From Mycobacterium sp. 852002-50816_SCH5313054-b (GTDB lineage: Bacteria; Actinomycetota; Actinomycetes; Mycobacteriales; Mycobacteriaceae), in NCBI RefSeq assembly GCF_001667185.1, contig NZ_LZIC01000063.1, forward strand, positions 1 through 64,000: a stretch of DNA of 64,000 bases, in the 5' to 3' direction. Each line of letters opens with the position of its first letter. Positions within the stretch are counted from its first letter, which is position 1. The position numbers were made by a program, and so were the translations under genes. This document shows, in pieces, positions 1 through 8,844 of the stretch. The notes beneath the pieces are model-generated. The model had not been told where the DNA came from. It worked only from the letters and a program-made list of their open reading frames with translations, and did not search any database.

Positions 1-1275
1 GGGCGGGGCGTCTTGCGGGGCTGGCGGCGCCTGCGGTGCCGGCGCTTGAGTGGCCGGCGCTTGCGGCTGCGTCACGACCGGCTGCTGCCCGGGCAGGTGC
101 TGGTTGTTCGGCGGGATGGCGTCCGGTGCGGTGCTGGCCTGGGTGGGCTGGCTGGGCGCCTGAACCGGTATCGGCGGCATCGTTAGCCGCTCCTCGGGGA
201 TGTCCGGCGGGGGGACCGGAGCCTGGCCGTTGATGAGCAGCTGGCCCTTGGCGCTGTTGACGAGCGTGGCCCAGCCCCCGTTGCCCAGTGTCGCGCCGAT
301 GCTGCACGCGACCTGGCGGCTGCCCGCCGACCAACTCGGCAGCGAGACGGTCGGGTAGATCAGCGTCAGGGTGGTGGTCCGCAGCTTGGTCGGCGCGAGG
401 TAGGCGTCGGTCATCTTGGTGCACAAGTCCTTGATGAAGCCGTCCTGGTCGGGCTCGGCGGGCATGGCGCCCGGAAACTTTTCGGCCAGGTTCACCGTGC
501 CGGTGACCTCCATCGCATGCGGCGCCGCGCAATCGACCGGGACGTCGGTCGGCTGGTTGGTCGCCGAGTCGATGCCCAGGCAGGTGCCCGCCGGCCAGAC
601 CTTGGACTGGTCGACGTCGGCGACCTTGCCCTTGAAGACCTCCTGCTGGTTGTTGGCCCCCGGGAGCTGCAGGCCGCACAGCATCCGGCGGTCGCCCGAC
701 TGGCGCCAGGCCCGGTCACCGGCCCACAGCAGGCTGACCATGAACTTGCTGGCGGGGTCGAACTTGGTTCCCAGGTAGCTGTGGACCGCGGGCTCGCACT
801 GCTCCTGCGTCATCTGCTGGATCCGGGCCGGCGACGGGGGAGAGGCGCCCGGTCCGTACTCGGCGCCCGGAAATGTCCGCATGTCGACGGACTCGGCGAC
901 TTCGAACTTGTGATCGTCGGCGCAGCTGACGATGCTGGCCGACTCCGGGGTGGCATCCGGCCAGGTCAGGCAATCGCCGCCCTTGGCGCGGTTGAAGGCC
1001 GCGTCGCTCTTGGTTCCGGTGCTGGGCACCGGCTCGCTGTTGATGTAGCCGGCCAGCCGTCCCGGCCCGCTGCCGACCGGGATCGCGGTGACCAGTCCCG
1101 CGATCAACAGCCCGCCCAGCGCGGTGAGTAACAGCGCTCGCCGGGTCGCCGTCGCCTGCAACCCGCGTGGCCAGGCGAAGCCGGCCGCCGGCCGTTTCGC
1201 GGGGTCGCCGGGGGAGCCGGCGGGGGTCCCGGCTTCCGAGGCTTCCTTCTCGGGCGCTTGCGACATCGGCTCCAT
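1..1275 (-). CDS. Septum-formation family membrane protein (Rv3835-type), 3' end outside window
   Basis: The frame is open from the ATG at 1275 to the window edge (425 codons, no stop), so the C-terminus is missing. A second in-frame ATG at 1266 is an alternative start. Residues 1-45 are polar and Pro/Ala-rich, residues 47-65 form one membrane segment, and the rest should lie outside the membrane. The outer part has two similar Cys-containing modules rich in Trp, Pro and Gly, as in proteins with the septum-formation domain. It ends in a Pro/Gln/Ala-rich tail. Its position divergent from serS matches Rv3835 of M. tuberculosis. The family name is known; the molecular role is not established from sequence. 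Confidence 0.85.
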   Translation of the reverse strand, partial: MEPMSQAPEKEASEAGTPAGSPGDPAKRPAAGFAWPRGLQATATRRALLLTALGGLLIAGLVTAIPVGSGPGRLAGYINSEPVPSTGTKSDAAFNRAKGGDCLTWPDATPESASIVSCADDHKFEVAESVDMRTFPGAEYGPGASPPSPARIQQMTQEQCEPAVHSYLGTKFDPASKFMVSLLWAGDRAWRQSGDRRMLCGLQLPGANNQQEVFKGKVADVDQSKVWPAGTCLGIDSATNQPTDVPVDCAAPHAMEVTGTVNLAEKFPGAMPAEPDQDGFIKDLCTKMTDAYLAPTKLRTTTLTLIYPTVSLPSWSAGSRQVACSIGATLGNGGWATLVNSAKGQLLINGQAPVPPPDIPEERLTMPPIPVQAPSQPTQASTAPDAIPPNNQHLPGQQPVVTQPQAPATQAPAPQAPPAPQDAPP

Positions 1276-1388
1276 TCTGACAGGGCCGGCTAAGTGGCGT
1301 GACAAAAGTTGCGGATGTGAACTCCTGGGATTGGCCTGGTGGGGGTGCTCTGCCGTCGGGGCGGCGCGGCGAAAGTAGTCTCAGGCGC

Positions 1389-2648
1389 GTGATCGACCTG
1401 AAGCTGCTCCGGGAAGACCCCGACGCCGTGCGCCGCTCCCAAGTCAGCCGGGGCGAGGACCCGACCCTGGTGGACGCGTTGGTGACCGCCGACGCCAACC
1501 GCCGCTCGGCGATTTCGGCCGCCGACGATCTGCGCGCCGAGCAGAAGGCCGCCAGCAAGAGCGTCGGCGCGGCGTCGCCCGACGAACGCCCGGCCAGGCT
1601 GGCGCGCGCCAAGGAGCTCGCCGAGCAGGTGAAGGCGGCCGAAGCCGCCCAGGCCGAGGCCGAGGCGGCGTTCGCCGCGGCGCACATGGCGATCTCCAAC
1701 GTCGTCATCGACGGGGTGCCCGCGGGCGGGGCGGACGACTACGCCGTCCTCGACGTGGTCGGCGAGCCCGCGGCGATCGAAAACCCCAGGGACCACTTGG
1801 AATTGGGTGAGTCGTTGGGCCTGATCGACATGCAGCGCGGCGCCAAGGTGTCAGGATCGCGGTTCTACTTTTTGACCGGCCGGGGCGCGCTGTTGCAGCT
1901 GGGCCTGCTGCAGCTGGCCCTGCGGCTGGCCGTCGACAACGGCTTTGTCCCGATGATTCCGCCGGTGCTGGTACGCCCGGAGGTGATGGCCGGCACCGGA
2001 TTTCTGGGCGCCCACGCCGACGAGGTGTACCGGGTCGAGGCCGACGACCTGTACCTGGTGGGAACGTCCGAGGTGCCGCTGGCCGGCTACCACGCCGACG
2101 AGATCCTCGACCTGTCCGGCGGCCCGCTGCGCTACGCGGGCTGGTCGACATGCTTCCGGCGGGAGGCCGGCAGCTACGGCAAGGACACCCGCGGCATCAT
2201 CCGCGTGCATCAGTTCGACAAGGTGGAGGGGTTCGTTTACTGCCGGCCCGCCGACGCCGAGGCCGAACACCAACGGCTGCTGGGCTGGCAGCGCGAGATG
2301 CTGGGCCGCATCGAGGTGCCGTATCGGGTGATCGACGTCGCCGCGGGCGATCTCGGCTCGTCGGCCGCGCGCAAATTCGATTGCGAGGCATGGGTTCCCA
2401 CGCAGGGCACCTACCGCGAGCTGACGTCGACGTCGAATTGCACCACCTTCCAGGCGCGCCGGCTGGCCACGCGCTACCGGGACGCGAACGGCAAGCCGCA
2501 GGTGGCGGCCACGCTCAACGGCACGTTGGGCACCACGCGGTGGCTGGTGGCGATCCTGGAGAACCACCAGCAGCCCGACGGCAGCGTGCGGGTGCCCGCC
2601 GCGCTGGTGCCGTTCGTGGGTACCGAGCTGTTGGAGCCGGCCGGCTAG
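1389..2648 (+). CDS. serS: Seryl-tRNA synthetase
   Basis: Class II aminoacyl-tRNA synthetase that charges tRNA-Ser (and tRNA-Sec where present) with serine in the cytoplasm. The GTG at 1389 gives 419 aa, the usual mycobacterial length; the frame stays open upstream to 1299, but that extension does not look like the family. Residues 1-110 are the charged Ala/Glu-rich tRNA-binding coiled coil. Motif 2 is visible as [14 protein letters not shown] followed by the conserved HQFDKVE, and motif 3 as NGTLGTTRW near the C-terminus. The stop overlaps the stop of the convergent AraC gene within one CTAG. Confidence 0.97.
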   Translation: MIDLKLLREDPDAVRRSQVSRGEDPTLVDALVTADANRRSAISAADDLRAEQKAASKSVGAASPDERPARLARAKELAEQVKAAEAAQAEAEAAFAAAHMAISNVVIDGVPAGGADDYAVLDVVGEPAAIENPRDHLELGESLGLIDMQRGAKVSGSRFYFLTGRGALLQLGLLQLALRLAVDNGFVPMIPPVLVRPEVMAGTGFLGAHADEVYRVEADDLYLVGTSEVPLAGYHADEILDLSGGPLRYAGWSTCFRREAGSYGKDTRGIIRVHQFDKVEGFVYCRPADAEAEHQRLLGWQREMLGRIEVPYRVIDVAAGDLGSSAARKFDCEAWVPTQGTYRELTSTSNCTTFQARRLATRYRDANGKPQVAATLNGTLGTTRWLVAILENHQQPDGSVRVPAALVPFVGTELLEPAG

Positions 2649-3385
2649 AGACGCCGTGTTCCCGGGGTGTGGCCGAAGGCGCGCCGGTAGGTGTCGATGA
2701 AGGCGCTGGCCGTGGCCCAGCCACACGTCAGCGCCACCGCGGTGACGCCCTGGTTCTCGGCGAGCAGCATCAGCGCGTGCTGGAGGCGGACCTGGGTGCG
2801 CCACTGCGGGTAGGTCATGCCCAGCTCGTCGGCGAACAAGCGGCTCAGGGTGCGCTGGCTGACGCCGACCCGGCTGCTGAGTTGCCGCAACGTCAGCGGG
2901 TTCGCCAGGTCGTCGGTGATCAGCGCGCACGCCTGGCGCAGGCGGCTGTCGGTGGGCGTCGGAACCCAAAGCGGCTCACGGATGTTCGTCGTCTGCAACT
3001 GGTCGTGGAGCACCGCCAGCATGTGGTGGTGTTCGTCGGCGTCGACCGCGTCGGATCGCGAGCACACGATGATCAGTTCTCGCATCAAGGGATTGACGGC
3101 AAGCACCGCCGGTGTCGTGGGTCCCCGACGGTAGCGCTGCGGATCGAGTGCGACGCCGTGGAATTGGGTGTGGCCGTGGAACCGGTGTTCGTGCCACACG
3201 CCCGCCGGTATCCAGATGGCGCGGTTCGTCGGGGTGATCCACGTGCCCGCGGGGGTGGTCACCGAGACCGCACCGGAGGAGGGGTAGACGATCTGATGCA
3301 GGTGATGCCGGTGCCGCTGGATCCGCGCGCCCGGCGGCAGCGACTGGGAGGACGTCGCCAGCCCGTGCTGGCCGATTTCCGACAT
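2645..3385 (-). CDS. AraC-family transcriptional regulator (Rv3833-type)
   Basis: 246 aa. The N-terminal half is a cupin-like sensor with an HRHHLHQ cluster near residue 25 and a second HEHRFHGH stretch near residue 66. The C-terminal ~100 residues are the two-HTH AraC domain, with [19 protein letters not shown] as the first helix-turn-helix and a closing [14 protein letters not shown] signature. It is divergent from a methyltransferase gene and the 54-bp spacer contains an inverted repeat, so control of the methyltransferase and of itself is plausible. The ligand is unknown. Confidence 0.92.
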   Translation of the reverse strand: MSEIGQHGLATSSQSLPPGARIQRHRHHLHQIVYPSSGAVSVTTPAGTWITPTNRAIWIPAGVWHEHRFHGHTQFHGVALDPQRYRRGPTTPAVLAVNPLMRELIIVCSRSDAVDADEHHHMLAVLHDQLQTTNIREPLWVPTPTDSRLRQACALITDDLANPLTLRQLSSRVGVSQRTLSRLFADELGMTYPQWRTQVRLQHALMLLAENQGVTAVALTCGWATASAFIDTYRRAFGHTPGTRRL

Positions 3386-3420
3386 ATCACGGCAGACTAT
3401 CGGAAGCCCGCAAGCGGGGG

Positions 3421-3433
3421 AACGCTTAGCGTT
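3421..3433. promoter_or_regulatory. Inverted repeat in AraC/methyltransferase spacer
   Basis: AACGCT-T-AGCGTT is a perfect 6-bp inverted repeat with a one-base centre. It lies in the 54-bp divergent spacer and ends 6 bases before the methyltransferase ATG. It is a candidate operator. AraC proteins usually bind direct repeats, so the cognate protein is uncertain. Confidence 0.45.
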
Positions 3434-3439
3434 GGCGGT

Positions 3440-4012
3440 ATGGCGATGAACCTTCTACACCGGTGGCGTTGCAGCTCGACGGGCTGGCAAGACATGGTGG
3501 CCGACCGCTTGCTGCCCTGGGTGCTGGGCGATGTCGAATTGGGTTCTCGGACACTGGAAATCGGCCCGGGATACGGTGCGACGACGCGCGCTCTGCTGGA
3601 TCGGGCCGAATCGCTCACCGCCGTTGAGGTCGATGCCGCGATGGCCGATCGGTTGAATCGGCGCTATGGCGATCGGGCCCGCATCATGCACGGCGACGGC
3701 ACCGACACAGGGCTGCCCGATGGTCACTTCAGCTCGGTGGTGTGCTTCACGATGCTGCATCACGTCCCCAACGCGCAGCTGCAGGATCGGTTGTTCGCCG
3801 AAGCGTTCCGGGTGTTGCGGCCCGGCGGCGCCTTTGCCGGCAGTGACGGTGTGCCGTCGCTGACCTTCCGGCTGCTCCACATCGCCGACACCTACCACCC
3901 CGTGGCGCCGGAGGATCTGGGCAGGCGGCTGACAGACACCGGATTCGCCGACGTCAGGATCGACGTGTCGGGCGGCCGTCAGCGGTGGCGCGCCACCAAA
4001 CCGATGGGTTAG
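3440..4012 (+). CDS. SAM-dependent class I methyltransferase (Rv3832c-type)
   Basis: 190 aa from the ATG at 3440. The frame continues far upstream but is there only the shadow of serS and the AraC gene. The SAM-binding motif I is LEIGPGYGATTRAL near residue 35, with the acidic VEVDAAM after strand 2 and FTMLHHVPN as motif IV; RVLRPGGAFA follows. This is a UbiE/type-11 fold with no visible signal peptide, so it should be cytoplasmic. The substrate cannot be told from sequence. It converges with the next gene, overlapping by 4 bp at the stops. Confidence 0.9.
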   Translation: MAMNLLHRWRCSSTGWQDMVADRLLPWVLGDVELGSRTLEIGPGYGATTRALLDRAESLTAVEVDAAMADRLNRRYGDRARIMHGDGTDTGLPDGHFSSVVCFTMLHHVPNAQLQDRLFAEAFRVLRPGGAFAGSDGVPSLTFRLLHIADTYHPVAPEDLGRRLTDTGFADVRIDVSGGRQRWRATKPMG

Positions 4013-4491
4013 GCGTTCACCGTCTCGCGGGCCTTCTCGTGCCGGCGCTGCCGCTCCATGGTGGCGAAGTAGAAGGCGAACGCGAACGCGAAGCTGGTGA
4101 ACAGGCTGGACACGAAGTACAGCCATGGGTGACGCAACCCGCGACGGTAGCCGTCGACGATGGTGAACAGGGGCAGCAGGATCACGTTCGCGATCGTGTA
4201 GTCCTGACTGGCCGAGCTGGCGGCCGGGTTGGTGAACATCAGCTGGATGTACTCCGCCCAACTGCCGTGGCCCCAGATCGGGTTGGTCGACCCCTTCGCG
4301 TACTCCTGCACGAAGTGGATGTTGAACCACCAGCCCAGCGCGACCGAGGCGATGCCGACGACGTAGTACACGACTTCCAACGGTGAGAACAACGGGCCGT
4401 CGGCCGGGCGGGCGAAAACCTTCGAATTGGACGCGACGATCCAGCCGATGACAGTGAGCCCGAGAACCGCATGCACGAGGAGCGAGACCAT
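4009..4491 (-). CDS. DUF2834-type four-helix membrane protein (Rv3831 position)
   Basis: 160 aa with about four hydrophobic helices and a basic C-terminal tail. I chose the ATG at 4491 rather than the upstream in-frame ATG at 4536 because a strong TetR-type operator (4518-4539) lies between the two and is better placed as a promoter element. The short conserved NIHFVQEYAKGSTNPIWG loop and the overall layout fit DUF2834 family proteins. The function is unknown. It is divergent from the tetR gene and is probably one of its targets. Confidence 0.8.
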   Translation of the reverse strand: MVSLLVHAVLGLTVIGWIVASNSKVFARPADGPLFSPLEVVYYVVGIASVALGWWFNIHFVQEYAKGSTNPIWGHGSWAEYIQLMFTNPAASSASQDYTIANVILLPLFTIVDGYRRGLRHPWLYFVSSLFTSFAFAFAFYFATMERQRRHEKARETVNA

Positions 4492-4517
4492 GGGCGCAGT
4501 TTCACCCCTGGCCGGAA

Positions 4518-4539
4518 GTTTTGTCAAGATTGACATAAC
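4518..4539. promoter_or_regulatory. Candidate TetR operator 1
   Basis: GTTTTGTCAA-N2-TTGACATAAC is a 22-bp palindrome whose arms match at 9 of 10 positions. It sits in the spacer between the DUF2834 gene and tetR. A second copy of the same palindrome lies at 5187-5208, in front of the oxidoreductase gene. Confidence 0.75.
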
Positions 4540-4562
4540 GATTGCTGAGGTACCTTACTTCC

Positions 4563-5198
4563 ATGGTCCGACCCGCGCAGACGGCGCGCAGCGAGCGCAC
4601 CCGGGAGGCGCTGATCCAGGCCGCGCTGGTGCGCTTCTTGGCCCAGGGCGTCGAGGACACATCGGCCGAGCAGATCGCCTCGGACGCGGGGGTGTCGCTG
4701 CGGACCTTCTACCGCCACTTCCGGTCCAAGCACGATCTGCTGTTTGCCGACTACACCGGGCTGAACTGGTTTCGCGCCGCGCTGGACGCCAGGCCCACCG
4801 ACGAGCCGATCATCGATTCGGTGCAGTCCGCCGTCTTCTCGTTCCCGTATGACGTTGAGGCCGTAACGAAAATCGCGGCGTTGCGGGGCGGCGAGCTCGA
4901 CCCCGGCCGCATCGTGCGCCATATCCAGGAAGTCCAGGCCGACTTCGCCGACGCCATCCAGGAGCAACTGCAACGGCGTAGCCGTGCGGCGGTGCCCACG
5001 CCCGACGCCCGGTTGCGCGCCGCGGTGACCGCGCGCTGCGTCGCGGCCGCGGTTTTCGGCGCGATGGAACTCTGGATGCTCGGCGAGGATCGCTCGCTGG
5101 GCGAGCTGGCGCGGATGTGTCACACCGCCCTCGAGTCGCTCCGGGCCGGCATCACCGACGCCTGGGCCGGCCCGCGCCTGAATCCGGTTTCGTCATAA
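4563..5198 (+). CDS. TetR-family transcriptional regulator (Rv3830c-type)
   Basis: 211 aa from the ATG at 4563; a TTG at 4542 is an unlikely extension. Residues 10-55 carry the TetR N-terminal HTH, with TSAEQIASDAGVSLRTFYRHF as the DNA-binding part. The C-terminal ~150 residues are an all-helical ligand domain without clear signature. The gene is flanked on both sides by the same 22-bp palindrome, and the downstream copy overlaps its stop codon. It is therefore likely to repress itself, the divergent DUF2834 gene and the downstream oxidoreductase. Confidence 0.93.
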   Translation: MVRPAQTARSERTREALIQAALVRFLAQGVEDTSAEQIASDAGVSLRTFYRHFRSKHDLLFADYTGLNWFRAALDARPTDEPIIDSVQSAVFSFPYDVEAVTKIAALRGGELDPGRIVRHIQEVQADFADAIQEQLQRRSRAAVPTPDARLRAAVTARCVAAAVFGAMELWMLGEDRSLGELARMCHTALESLRAGITDAWAGPRLNPVSS

Positions 5199-5208
5199 TT
5201 GACAAAAC
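5187..5208. promoter_or_regulatory. Candidate TetR operator 2
   Basis: Read on the minus strand this is GTTTTGTCAA-N2-ATGACGAAAC, with arms matching at 8 of 10 positions. It shares GTTTTGTCAA exactly with operator 1. It overlaps the tetR stop codon and ends 39 bases before the oxidoreductase ATG. Confidence 0.7.
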
Positions 5209-5247
5209 TTGGCGGCCATGCCAGCCTCCATTCCGGAGGGCAGGGAC

Positions 5248-6810
5248 ATGACTGAATACGACGCGATCGTCATCGGCGCGGGCCACAACGGGCTGGCCGC
5301 GGCGGTGTTGCTGCAAAAGGCCGGGCTGCGGACGCTGTGCCTGGACGCCAAGCTCTATGCCGGCGGGATGGCCTCCACGGTCGAGCTTTTCGACGGGTAC
5401 CAATTCGAGATCGCCGGCTCGGTGCAGTTCCCCACCGCGTCGGTGGTGGTCGAGGAATTGGGCCTGGACACCCTCGAGACCCTCGACCTCGAGGTGATGT
5501 CGGTCGCGGTACGCGGCGTCGGCGACGATCCGCTGATCCAGTACAGCGACCCCATCAAGCTGTTCACCCACCTCAACGAGGTGCACGGGGCGGACGCCGT
5601 CAACGGGATGGCGGGGCTGATGGCCTGGAGCCAGGCGCCGACGCGGGCGCTGGGCCGGTTCGAGGCGGGGACCCCACCCAAAACCTTCGACGAGATGTAC
5701 GCCTGCGCCACCAACGAATTCGAACGCTCGTCCATCGACGACATGCTGTTCGGTTCGGTCACCGACGTGCTGGACCGCTACCTGCCGGACCGCGAGAAAC
5801 ACGGGGCGCTGCGCGGCTCGATGACCGTGCTGGCCGTCAACACCCTGTACCGCGGGCCGGCCACCCCGGGCAGCGCCGCGGCGCTGGCCTTCGGGCTGGG
5901 TGTGCCCGACGGGGACACCATGCAGATGAAGAAGCTGCGCGGCGGCATCGGCGCGCTGACCGCCCACCTGGCCAAGCTGTTGGAAAGCCTGGGCGGGGAA
6001 GTGCGGCTGCGCACCAAGGTCACCGACATCCTGGTCGCCGACGGCCGGGTCACCGGAGTGCGCACGGAGGCGGGAGAGACGCTGGCCGCTCCGATCGTCA
6101 TCTCCAACCTGGCGCCCGACACCACGCTCAACGAGATGATCGATCCCGCCGCCCTGCCCGCCGGCATCCGCGAGCGGTACGCGGGGATCGACCACAGGGG
6201 CAGCTACCTGCAGATGCACTTCGCGCTGGAGGAGGCCCCCAAGTTCGCCGCGCCCTACGAGGTGCTCAACGAGCCGGCCATGCAGGCGTCCATCGGCCTG
6301 TTCTGCACGCCGGAGGAAGTCCAGCAGCAGTGGGAGGACGCCCGGCGCGGCATCGTGCCGGCCGACCCGACGTTGGTCTTGCAGATCCCGTCGCAGAACG
6401 ACCCGGACCTGGCGCCCGAGGGGAAACACGCCGCGTCGGCGTTCGCGCTGTGGTTCCCGATCGAGGGCGGCGCGGACTATGGTCACACGAAGGTCGAGAT
6501 GGGCCAGCGCGTGATCGACAAGATCACCCGGCTGGCGCCCAACTTCGAGGCCAGCATCATCCGGCATACGACGTTCACGCCCAGGCACATGGGAGTGATG
6601 TTCGGCGCCCCCGGGGGCGACTACTGCCACGGTCTGTTGAGCTCGGACCAGATCGGCCCGAATCGGCCCGGCCCGAAAGGCTTTCTCGGCCAGCCGATCC
6701 CGATCAAGGGGCTGTACCTCGGCGGCGCCGGGTGCCACGGCGGGCCGGGCATCACCTTCATTCCCGGCTACAACGCCGCCCGAGCGGCGCTGGAGGATCT
6801 GGGGCGCTAG
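5248..6810 (+). CDS. FAD-dependent phytoene-desaturase-like oxidoreductase (Rv3829c-type)
   Basis: 520 aa. The ATG at 5248 follows a good GGAGGG ribosome site, so the upstream ATG at 5218 is less likely. The N-terminus is an FAD-binding Rossmann motif, VIGAGHNGLAAAVLLQKAG. The C-terminus has the CrtI-type GGAGCHGGPGITFIPGYNAA signature. Family members desaturate, isomerise or saturate isoprenoid and related substrates; which substrate applies here is unknown. The TetR-type palindrome upstream suggests inducible expression. The stop shares a CTAG with the stop of the convergent Rv3819-type gene. Confidence 0.9.
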   Translation: MTEYDAIVIGAGHNGLAAAVLLQKAGLRTLCLDAKLYAGGMASTVELFDGYQFEIAGSVQFPTASVVVEELGLDTLETLDLEVMSVAVRGVGDDPLIQYSDPIKLFTHLNEVHGADAVNGMAGLMAWSQAPTRALGRFEAGTPPKTFDEMYACATNEFERSSIDDMLFGSVTDVLDRYLPDREKHGALRGSMTVLAVNTLYRGPATPGSAAALAFGLGVPDGDTMQMKKLRGGIGALTAHLAKLLESLGGEVRLRTKVTDILVADGRVTGVRTEAGETLAAPIVISNLAPDTTLNEMIDPAALPAGIRERYAGIDHRGSYLQMHFALEEAPKFAAPYEVLNEPAMQASIGLFCTPEEVQQQWEDARRGIVPADPTLVLQIPSQNDPDLAPEGKHAASAFALWFPIEGGADYGHTKVEMGQRVIDKITRLAPNFEASIIRHTTFTPRHMGVMFGAPGGDYCHGLLSSDQIGPNRPGPKGFLGQPIPIKGLYLGGAGCHGGPGITFIPGYNAARAALEDLGR

Positions 6811-7139
6811 CCGCGCTCGCTCAGCAGTTCGTCCAGCAACGCCGTGAATTCCTCCGGGCGCTGCGGCGTCAACGCGGGGCTGGGCCAGGTCCCCGGTACG
6901 TCGAGGGTGATCAGCGTCGACTTGAACGGCCGTTGGATGTCCAGGGGCAGCCAGCGGCGGAAGTCGGAGCTGCCCCAGATGCGGAACCGCTGCATGAACA
7001 TGCCCAACGCCTCGGTCTTGTACCCGCGGACGCTGTCCAGCGCTATCACCTTGGACGTGCCGGAGGGAAAGTGGTAGCGGCGCAACGTGATCGCCGCGCG
7101 GTCCAGCTGGACCAGGCCGTCGTCGTAACTGGAGTTCAT
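6807..7139 (-). CDS. Conserved hypothetical protein (Rv3819-type)
   Basis: 110 aa with no membrane segment or recognised domain. Its start codon overlaps the stop of the upstream metallo-beta-lactamase-Rieske gene by ATGA, so the two are translationally coupled. The sequence is a compact alpha/beta type with many aromatic and basic residues, such as RIWGSSDFRRWLPLD. The same pair occurs as Rv3818-Rv3819 in M. tuberculosis. A helper role for the Rieske enzyme is inference only. Confidence 0.85.
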   Translation of the reverse strand: MNSSYDDGLVQLDRAAITLRRYHFPSGTSKVIALDSVRGYKTEALGMFMQRFRIWGSSDFRRWLPLDIQRPFKSTLITLDVPGTWPSPALTPQRPEEFTALLDELLSERG

Positions 7140-8710
7140 TTCTTCGCGCTCCGCAATTGGTGGCCCCGGGCGGTCAGGCAGTGGCCGTCGTCCAACCGCC
7201 ACTGCCAGCCGTGCAGGTTGCAGGTCAAGGTGTTGCCCTCGACGACACCGAATCTCGACAGGTCGGCTTTGAGGTGGGGGCAGCGACGCTGAATCTCCCA
7301 GCCGTCCAGGGTGATCGACGCGGAGTCGTCGTGGGTCTCGGCGAACCACCCGTCGGCGTAGGCGATCCGCTCGTCGGTCAGGCACTTGAAGAACGTGTAC
7401 AGGTATTCGTTGTAGCCGCCGACGCGCCATGCCGTGAAACGGGTGGACAGGAAGATGGTGTTGACCCAGTCGGGTTCGTGGTCGCGCAGCACGGTGCGCA
7501 CCAGCTCCGGCGCAATGGCGAAACCGTAGCGAACCTTCTCGTCTGGAATCCGTTCGCGCACAGATCTTTTAGGGAAGTCCAGAATCACGGTCTCGGGACC
7601 GATGACGAGTTCGACGGGGTAGCCGATGCCGTCGCAGATCTCGTCGCTTTGCAGCATGATTGGCTCGAACAGCGCGCGCAGTGGGTCCAGCAAGGGCTCG
7701 CCGGTGGCGGGGGCCCAGCCGGCGCGCTCCGCGGCCAGCACCGTCGCCATGCGGTCGGCATAGTCGGCGATGTAGGCCGACTTGCCCGTGGTGAAGATGG
7801 CCTCCACTCCCCCGCAAGCGGGAGGTGCCCCCACATCGGCCGGCAGCGGATGCCGCAGCGAGTTCAGCGCCGCGCCGGTGAAGTCCGCGGTCGACCCCGG
7901 GATCATCAGCAGGCCGCCCTCGTGCCCGTGCGCGCGCATCTGGTCCAGGAAGACGACTTGGTCGGGGAAGATGTTGGCCGGGTCGCCGCGGTCGTCGTTG
8001 AGGTGGCGCAACTCGGGGTCCAAGAAGCACGGTGGGCCCGCCGACGGCACCACCCACCTCGCCCCCACCTGGGCGATGTACTGGCGGGCCCGGTCCATCC
8101 CGCGTTGCCTCTTCTGGGTGCCGAACGACTCCTTGGCGCGGACCGGCATGTCGTAGACCATCGGGTACCAGATCGCCCCGGAGTACTGCAGCAGGTGCAC
8201 GTCCACGCCGCCGAACTCGGTTTCCAGCACGTCCAGGTCCAGCGGCCGGGCGTCGTTCATGTTGAAAACCGTTGTGGCGCCGTCGGAAACCACCAGCGCC
8301 GAGTCGCCGATCGGGCCGTCGGCCGGGGCGCGCAGCGCGATGATCATGATGTCGAGGTCGCCCTTGGGGCCGCTGACCAGGTGTTTGGTCGAGTCGGTGG
8401 TCTCGAAGAACCGATGAAACCCCAGCGTTTGCAACGCGTTTCGCAGGTCGGGCACCGGGAAGTCGGGCAGCAGCACCACGGCGTCCTTGTTGACGTGCTC
8501 GCGCAGATTCTTGGCGTCGAAGTGATCCTTGTGCAGGTGGGAGACGTAGAGGTAGTCGCAGTCGCCCAACCGGTCCCAGTCCAGCGCGCTGTTGTCCGGG
8601 AAGGGAAACCAGGACGCGAAGTAGGCCGGGTTGACCCAGGGGTCGCAAAGGATGGTGCCCGCGTGGGTCTCGATCAGGAATCCGGCGTGGCCGACGCTGG
8701 TGACCTGCAC
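7136..8710 (-). CDS. Metallo-beta-lactamase-fold protein fused to a Rieske [2Fe-2S] domain (Rv3818-type)
   Basis: 524 aa from a GTG at 8710, at the beginning of VTSVGHAGFLIE, the usual first strand of the lactamase fold. Residues 58-63 show the metal motif HLHKDH. The C-terminal ~100 residues form a Rieske domain with CPH at 477-479 and CNLH at 497-500, the two Cys/His pairs that hold the cluster. This order resembles CMP-N-acetylneuraminate hydroxylase-like enzymes, which couple a lactamase-type iron site to a Rieske centre. A monooxygenase role is therefore plausible, but the substrate is unknown. It is divergent from the acyltransferase cluster. Confidence 0.9.
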   Translation of the reverse strand: MQVTSVGHAGFLIETHAGTILCDPWVNPAYFASWFPFPDNSALDWDRLGDCDYLYVSHLHKDHFDAKNLREHVNKDAVVLLPDFPVPDLRNALQTLGFHRFFETTDSTKHLVSGPKGDLDIMIIALRAPADGPIGDSALVVSDGATTVFNMNDARPLDLDVLETEFGGVDVHLLQYSGAIWYPMVYDMPVRAKESFGTQKRQRGMDRARQYIAQVGARWVVPSAGPPCFLDPELRHLNDDRGDPANIFPDQVVFLDQMRAHGHEGGLLMIPGSTADFTGAALNSLRHPLPADVGAPPACGGVEAIFTTGKSAYIADYADRMATVLAAERAGWAPATGEPLLDPLRALFEPIMLQSDEICDGIGYPVELVIGPETVILDFPKRSVRERIPDEKVRYGFAIAPELVRTVLRDHEPDWVNTIFLSTRFTAWRVGGYNEYLYTFFKCLTDERIAYADGWFAETHDDSASITLDGWEIQRRCPHLKADLSRFGVVEGNTLTCNLHGWQWRLDDGHCLTARGHQLRSAKK

Positions 8711-8745
8711 TGATACCTTTCCGGGGACGTGGGGGGCGTGCCGAC

Positions 8746-8765
8746 GGCTGACGGCTTCGTCAGCC
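8746..8765. promoter_or_regulatory. Hairpin-forming inverted repeat in divergent spacer
   Basis: GGCTGACG-GCTT-CGTCAGCC has a perfect 8-bp stem and a 4-base loop. It is 36 bases upstream of the Rv3818-type GTG on the minus strand. It may be a regulator site or part of the 5' leader. Confidence 0.4.
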
Positions 8766-8825
8766 CCCGAGCTTAGCGCGATCCCGCATCCACGCTTCAG
8801 GCACTTCGGGCGGCTCACAGTCGGG

Positions 8826-8844
8826 AGCACTAGGCTGAAGTGCT
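8826..8844. promoter_or_regulatory. Inverted repeat abutting the first acyltransferase start
   Basis: AGCACT and AGTGCT are separated by 7 bases and end directly before the GTG at 8845. There is no clear ribosome site, so this could be an operator for a leaderless transcript or a short hairpin. Confidence 0.35.

Noticed and set aside
1276..1388. A possible T-box leader before serS
   Set aside because: The 113-bp spacer has no visible T-box or specifier stem; it is too short for one.
492..1708. Open frames opposite or in other phases over the Rv3835-type gene
   Set aside because: The minus-strand frame from 1275 carries a membrane segment, Cys modules and the expected position next to serS, while the others are Arg/Gly/Ala-rich shadows.
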